7,999 nucleotides of DNA from Acidobacteriaceae bacterium (GTDB lineage: Bacteria; Acidobacteriota; Terriglobia; Terriglobales; Acidobacteriaceae): the NCBI GenBank assembly GCA_030838305.1, contig JAUTWY010000582.1:1-7999 (forward strand). The letters run 5' to 3'. The position numbers were made by a program, and so were the translations under genes. This document shows positions 6,159 through 7,999 of this stretch, in pieces. Under the pieces are notes generated by a model. The model was not told the DNA's origin. It made no database searches and saw only the letters and a program-made list of their open reading frames with translations. Position 1 is the first letter of the stretch. The number at the start of each line of letters is the position of its first letter.

Positions 6159-6620
6159 ATGCCCTTGGTGGATTCTTCGGAGCAATCTCTTCCAGAAAAA
6201 GATTTTGATCCCGACAAGTTAGCTTTAATTCTGCGAGTAACGCTCTCTGCCGACCGCAACGCCGTAGATCCGGTCGTGCAGGAAGTGATGACTGTCGTGC
6301 GTCAGATGAAGGGCGTCGACGGAAAAGAGGATGCCATCGAACTGGCCCTGCAAGAAGCGCTGGCCAATGCAGTGATTCACGGCGCCAAAGAGGACCCCAC
6401 CAAAACAGTCGAGTGCCTGGTTAGTAGCGATGACGAGCGCGGCATATTGATTGTGGTGCGGGATCCGGGCGCAGGCTTTACTCCGGAAGCCATTCCGGGC
6501 TGTACGGTAGGAGAGAATGTTTATTCCAACCATGGGCGCGGGATTTTTCTCATCAACCAGCTCATGGATAAAGTGGAGTTCCGGAAGAACGGAACTGAAA
6601 TCCACATGGTCAAGCGCTAG
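6159..6620 (+). CDS. RsbW-like anti-sigma factor / serine kinase ATPase
   Basis: A 153-residue protein made almost entirely of a GHKL ATPase domain of the HATPase_c_2 type, as in RsbW, SpoIIAB and related switch kinases. The N box is ELALQEALANAVIHG (61-75) with E66, N70 and H74; the G1 box is RDPGAGF (101-107); the G2 box is SNHGRGIFLINQL (123-135). Family members phosphorylate an antagonist protein on serine or bind a sigma factor, releasing it upon partner switching. No cognate sigma factor or STAS-domain antagonist is encoded nearby, so its partner cannot be named, and a role as a phosphatase-regulating or other protein kinase is possible. The ATG has a modest ACAGG (6146-6150) eight bases upstream and a promoter candidate. 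It sits 148 bases after era and converges with the response regulator gene. Confidence 0.88.
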   Translation: MPLVDSSEQSLPEKDFDPDKLALILRVTLSADRNAVDPVVQEVMTVVRQMKGVDGKEDAIELALQEALANAVIHGAKEDPTKTVECLVSSDDERGILIVVRDPGAGFTPEAIPGCTVGENVYSNHGRGIFLINQLMDKVEFRKNGTEIHMVKR

Positions 6621-6662
6621 CCCTCTGTACATTCCATAGCAAACTCTCATCTCTCGCGAAGC

Positions 6663-6677
6663 CAGGGACCCTGTTTT
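6663..6677 (+). terminator. weak terminator candidate after the anti-sigma gene
   Basis: CAGG (6663-6666) and CCTG (6670-6673) can form a 4-bp hairpin with a GAC loop, followed directly by TTTT (6674-6677). It lies 43 bases past the anti-sigma stop, where a convergent gene makes a terminator expected. The stem is short and the T-run brief, so this is marginal. Confidence 0.25.
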
Positions 6678-6717
6678 CCGCTTGCACTATCTGCGTCGTT
6701 ACAGCAGGCAAACACCA

Positions 6718-6744
6718 AGATCCCTCGGTTCGCTCGGGATGACA
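6718..6744. repeat. REP-like palindromic intergenic repeat
   Basis: On the minus strand the element begins TGTCATCCCGAGCGAACC and ends GAGGGATCT; its ends ATCCC (6720-6724) and GGGAT (6736-6740) pair around an 11-base centre. The pattern GTCATCC-GAGCGAAGCGA-GGATCT is one I have met as a dispersed intergenic palindrome in many bacterial genomes. It lies between two convergent genes, the favoured site for such elements, and could serve as a transcript end for the minus-strand regulator gene. Only one copy is visible here. Confidence 0.55.
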
Positions 6745-6778
6745 GGTGTATAGGGTCCAGCGCTCAATGTGCGTTCTG

Positions 6779-7999
6779 CTATTCCTTAACCGCGATGCCC
6801 AAGGTTTTCATCTTGCGGTAGAGATGGCTGCGCTCCAGGCCGAGCACCTCGGCAGCGCGAGTTACGTTGCCATGATTCTCATCGAGCTTCTTCAGGATGA
6901 AGTCGCGCTCATAAGCGTCCCGGGCCTGATGCAGGGTTGTAAATTCGCTGCGCGCCGCGCGCCGGTGCCCGTCGCGATAAACCAGCGGCGGCAAGTGCTT
7001 GCGATCAAATCGCGTTGTCATGGGGTTCATGATCACGATCCGCTCAATTACATTGCGCAGTTCCCGAACGTTGCCCGGCCATGAATAGCGCATCAGAGCT
7101 TCAACCGCGTCATCGGTAATCTCGCGCGGATGCCTCCCATACCTCGCCGCCAGGTCTTTCAGGAAGTGCCGGGCAAATAGAGGGATGTCCTCTTTCCGGT
7201 CGCGCAGCGGCGGCACGAAAAAAGGAATCACGTTCAGCCGGTAGAACAAGTCCTCCCGAAAATTCCCCTTGGAAATTTCTTCTTCGAGATCTTTATTGGT
7301 CGAAGCGATGATGCGCACATCCACCATGATCGTTTCATCGCCGCCCAGCGGAACTACGCGCTGCTCTTCCAAAGTACGCAGCACTTTCGACTGTGTCTTC
7401 AGACTCATGTCGCCCACTTCATCCAGAAAGAGCGTTCCGCCGCTGGCTTTGTGGAATTTGCCTTCCTTGTCGACGGCTGCTCCTGGAAACGACCCTTTGT
7501 AGTGGCCGAACAGTTCGCTCTCAATCAGGTCTTCAGGAATCGCAGCGCAGTTGACCTCGACAAACGTTTCGTCCTTGCGCAGGCTTTGCGCATGGATGGC
7601 GTGCGCCACCAACTCTTTGCCGGTGCCTGATTCTCCGTAAATCAAAACCCGGCCATTGGTAGGAGCCATCAGGCCAATCTGCTGGCGTAGCGCTTTCATT
7701 GGAATGCTATCGCCCACAATCACACTTTTCGCGTGAAGTTGTTTCTTCAGATCGACATTCTCGTGTCGCAGTTTTTTAGATTCGATCGCATTCTTGACCA
7801 GGATCAGCGTCTTGTCGATGGAGAGCGGCTTTTCCAAAAAGTCATAGGCACCCAGTTTGGTCGCGCGCACGGCTGTTTCGATGGTGCCGTGCCCAGAAAT
7901 CATGATCACTTCAGGTGCGCTATCCATCTCACGAATTCTTTCCAGAGTCTCCAGACCATCGATGCCGGGCAGCCAGATATCTAATAGCACCAATTCGAA
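6779..7999 (-). CDS. sigma-54-type response regulator, NtrX/NtrC-like (5' partial)
   Basis: 406 residues are visible; the frame stays open through the window edge, so the first 45-50 residues are missing. In visible numbering: the receiver remnant has the phosphate acceptor D7 (VLLDIWLPG), the signalling serine in MISGHG (33-38), and K57-P58. The AAA+ domain has Walker A GESGTGKE (122-129), the sigma-54 contact loop GSFPGA (169-174), Walker B GGTLFLDE (187-194) and the arginine-finger region FREDLFYRLNV (247-257). A Fis-type helix-turn-helix closes the protein (about 367-402). The 'LLDIWLPG...MISGHGTIETAV...GAYDFLEKP' receiver resembles NtrX more than NtrC. Such proteins, phosphorylated by a histidine kinase, oligomerise and use ATP to open sigma-54 promoters. 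No kinase gene is visible; an ntrY-like gene may lie beyond the window. The loop departs from consensus GAFTGA. The stop is TAG, and the gene converges with the anti-sigma gene 158 bases away. Confidence 0.93.
   Translation of the reverse strand, partial: FELVLLDIWLPGIDGLETLERIREMDSAPEVIMISGHGTIETAVRATKLGAYDFLEKPLSIDKTLILVKNAIESKKLRHENVDLKKQLHAKSVIVGDSIPMKALRQQIGLMAPTNGRVLIYGESGTGKELVAHAIHAQSLRKDETFVEVNCAAIPEDLIESELFGHYKGSFPGAAVDKEGKFHKASGGTLFLDEVGDMSLKTQSKVLRTLEEQRVVPLGGDETIMVDVRIIASTNKDLEEEISKGNFREDLFYRLNVIPFFVPPLRDRKEDIPLFARHFLKDLAARYGRHPREITDDAVEALMRYSWPGNVRELRNVIERIVIMNPMTTRFDRKHLPPLVYRDGHRRAARSEFTTLHQARDAYERDFILKKLDENHGNVTRAAEVLGLERSHLYRKMKTLGIAVKE

Noticed and set aside
7991..7993. TTG at 7991-7993 as the start of the response regulator gene
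   Set aside because: It falls in the middle of the receiver's conserved strand just before the phosphate-accepting aspartate, so the true start lies beyond the window; the gene is annotated as partial instead.

Overview
This window is ordinary bacterial chromosome: dense coding, moderately G+C-rich, with seven protein genes and short intergenic gaps. The set of genes and the style of the small intergenic repeats suggest an acidobacterium (Koribacter/Sulfotelmatobacter-like), but that is an impression from memory of such genomes and was not tested by any search. I see no phage, transposon, CRISPR, tRNA or rRNA.

Layout. Positions 118-1719 (+) encode a Ycf46-type AAA ATPase. A 239-base gap follows, holding a doubtful 55-codon reading frame and a weak promoter candidate. 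Positions 1959-6010 (+) hold four genes in one direction: a PhoH-family ATPase, the 16S rRNA maturation endonuclease YbeY, a CorC/HlyC-type CBS-domain membrane protein (its start overlaps the ybeY stop by 4 bases) and the GTPase Era. Era is separated from the CBS gene by 157 bases that contain a degenerate 7-base repeat arranged as an inverted repeat. Positions 6159-6620 (+) encode a small RsbW-like anti-sigma/serine kinase ATPase, probably with its own promoter. Converging on it from the right is a sigma-54-type response regulator (NtrX/NtrC-like) on the minus strand, whose N-terminus lies beyond the window end.

How the genes work together. phoH, ybeY and era form a conserved ribosome-biogenesis neighbourhood: YbeY and Era both act on the 3' end of 16S rRNA and on 30S assembly, and PhoH is a P-loop ATPase that travels with ybeY across bacteria. 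The CBS-domain protein is the usual passenger of this cluster in Proteobacteria, while era is the usual passenger in Firmicutes; here both are present. The anti-sigma-like ATPase and the sigma-54 activator belong to signalling and are transcribed towards each other, so they are separate units.

Most worth a second look: the sigma-54 activator has GSFPGA where the family has GAFTGA, and the spacer before era carries nested and mutually exclusive complementary segments that reach to within 8 bases of the era start codon. I found no convincing undescribed multi-gene system.
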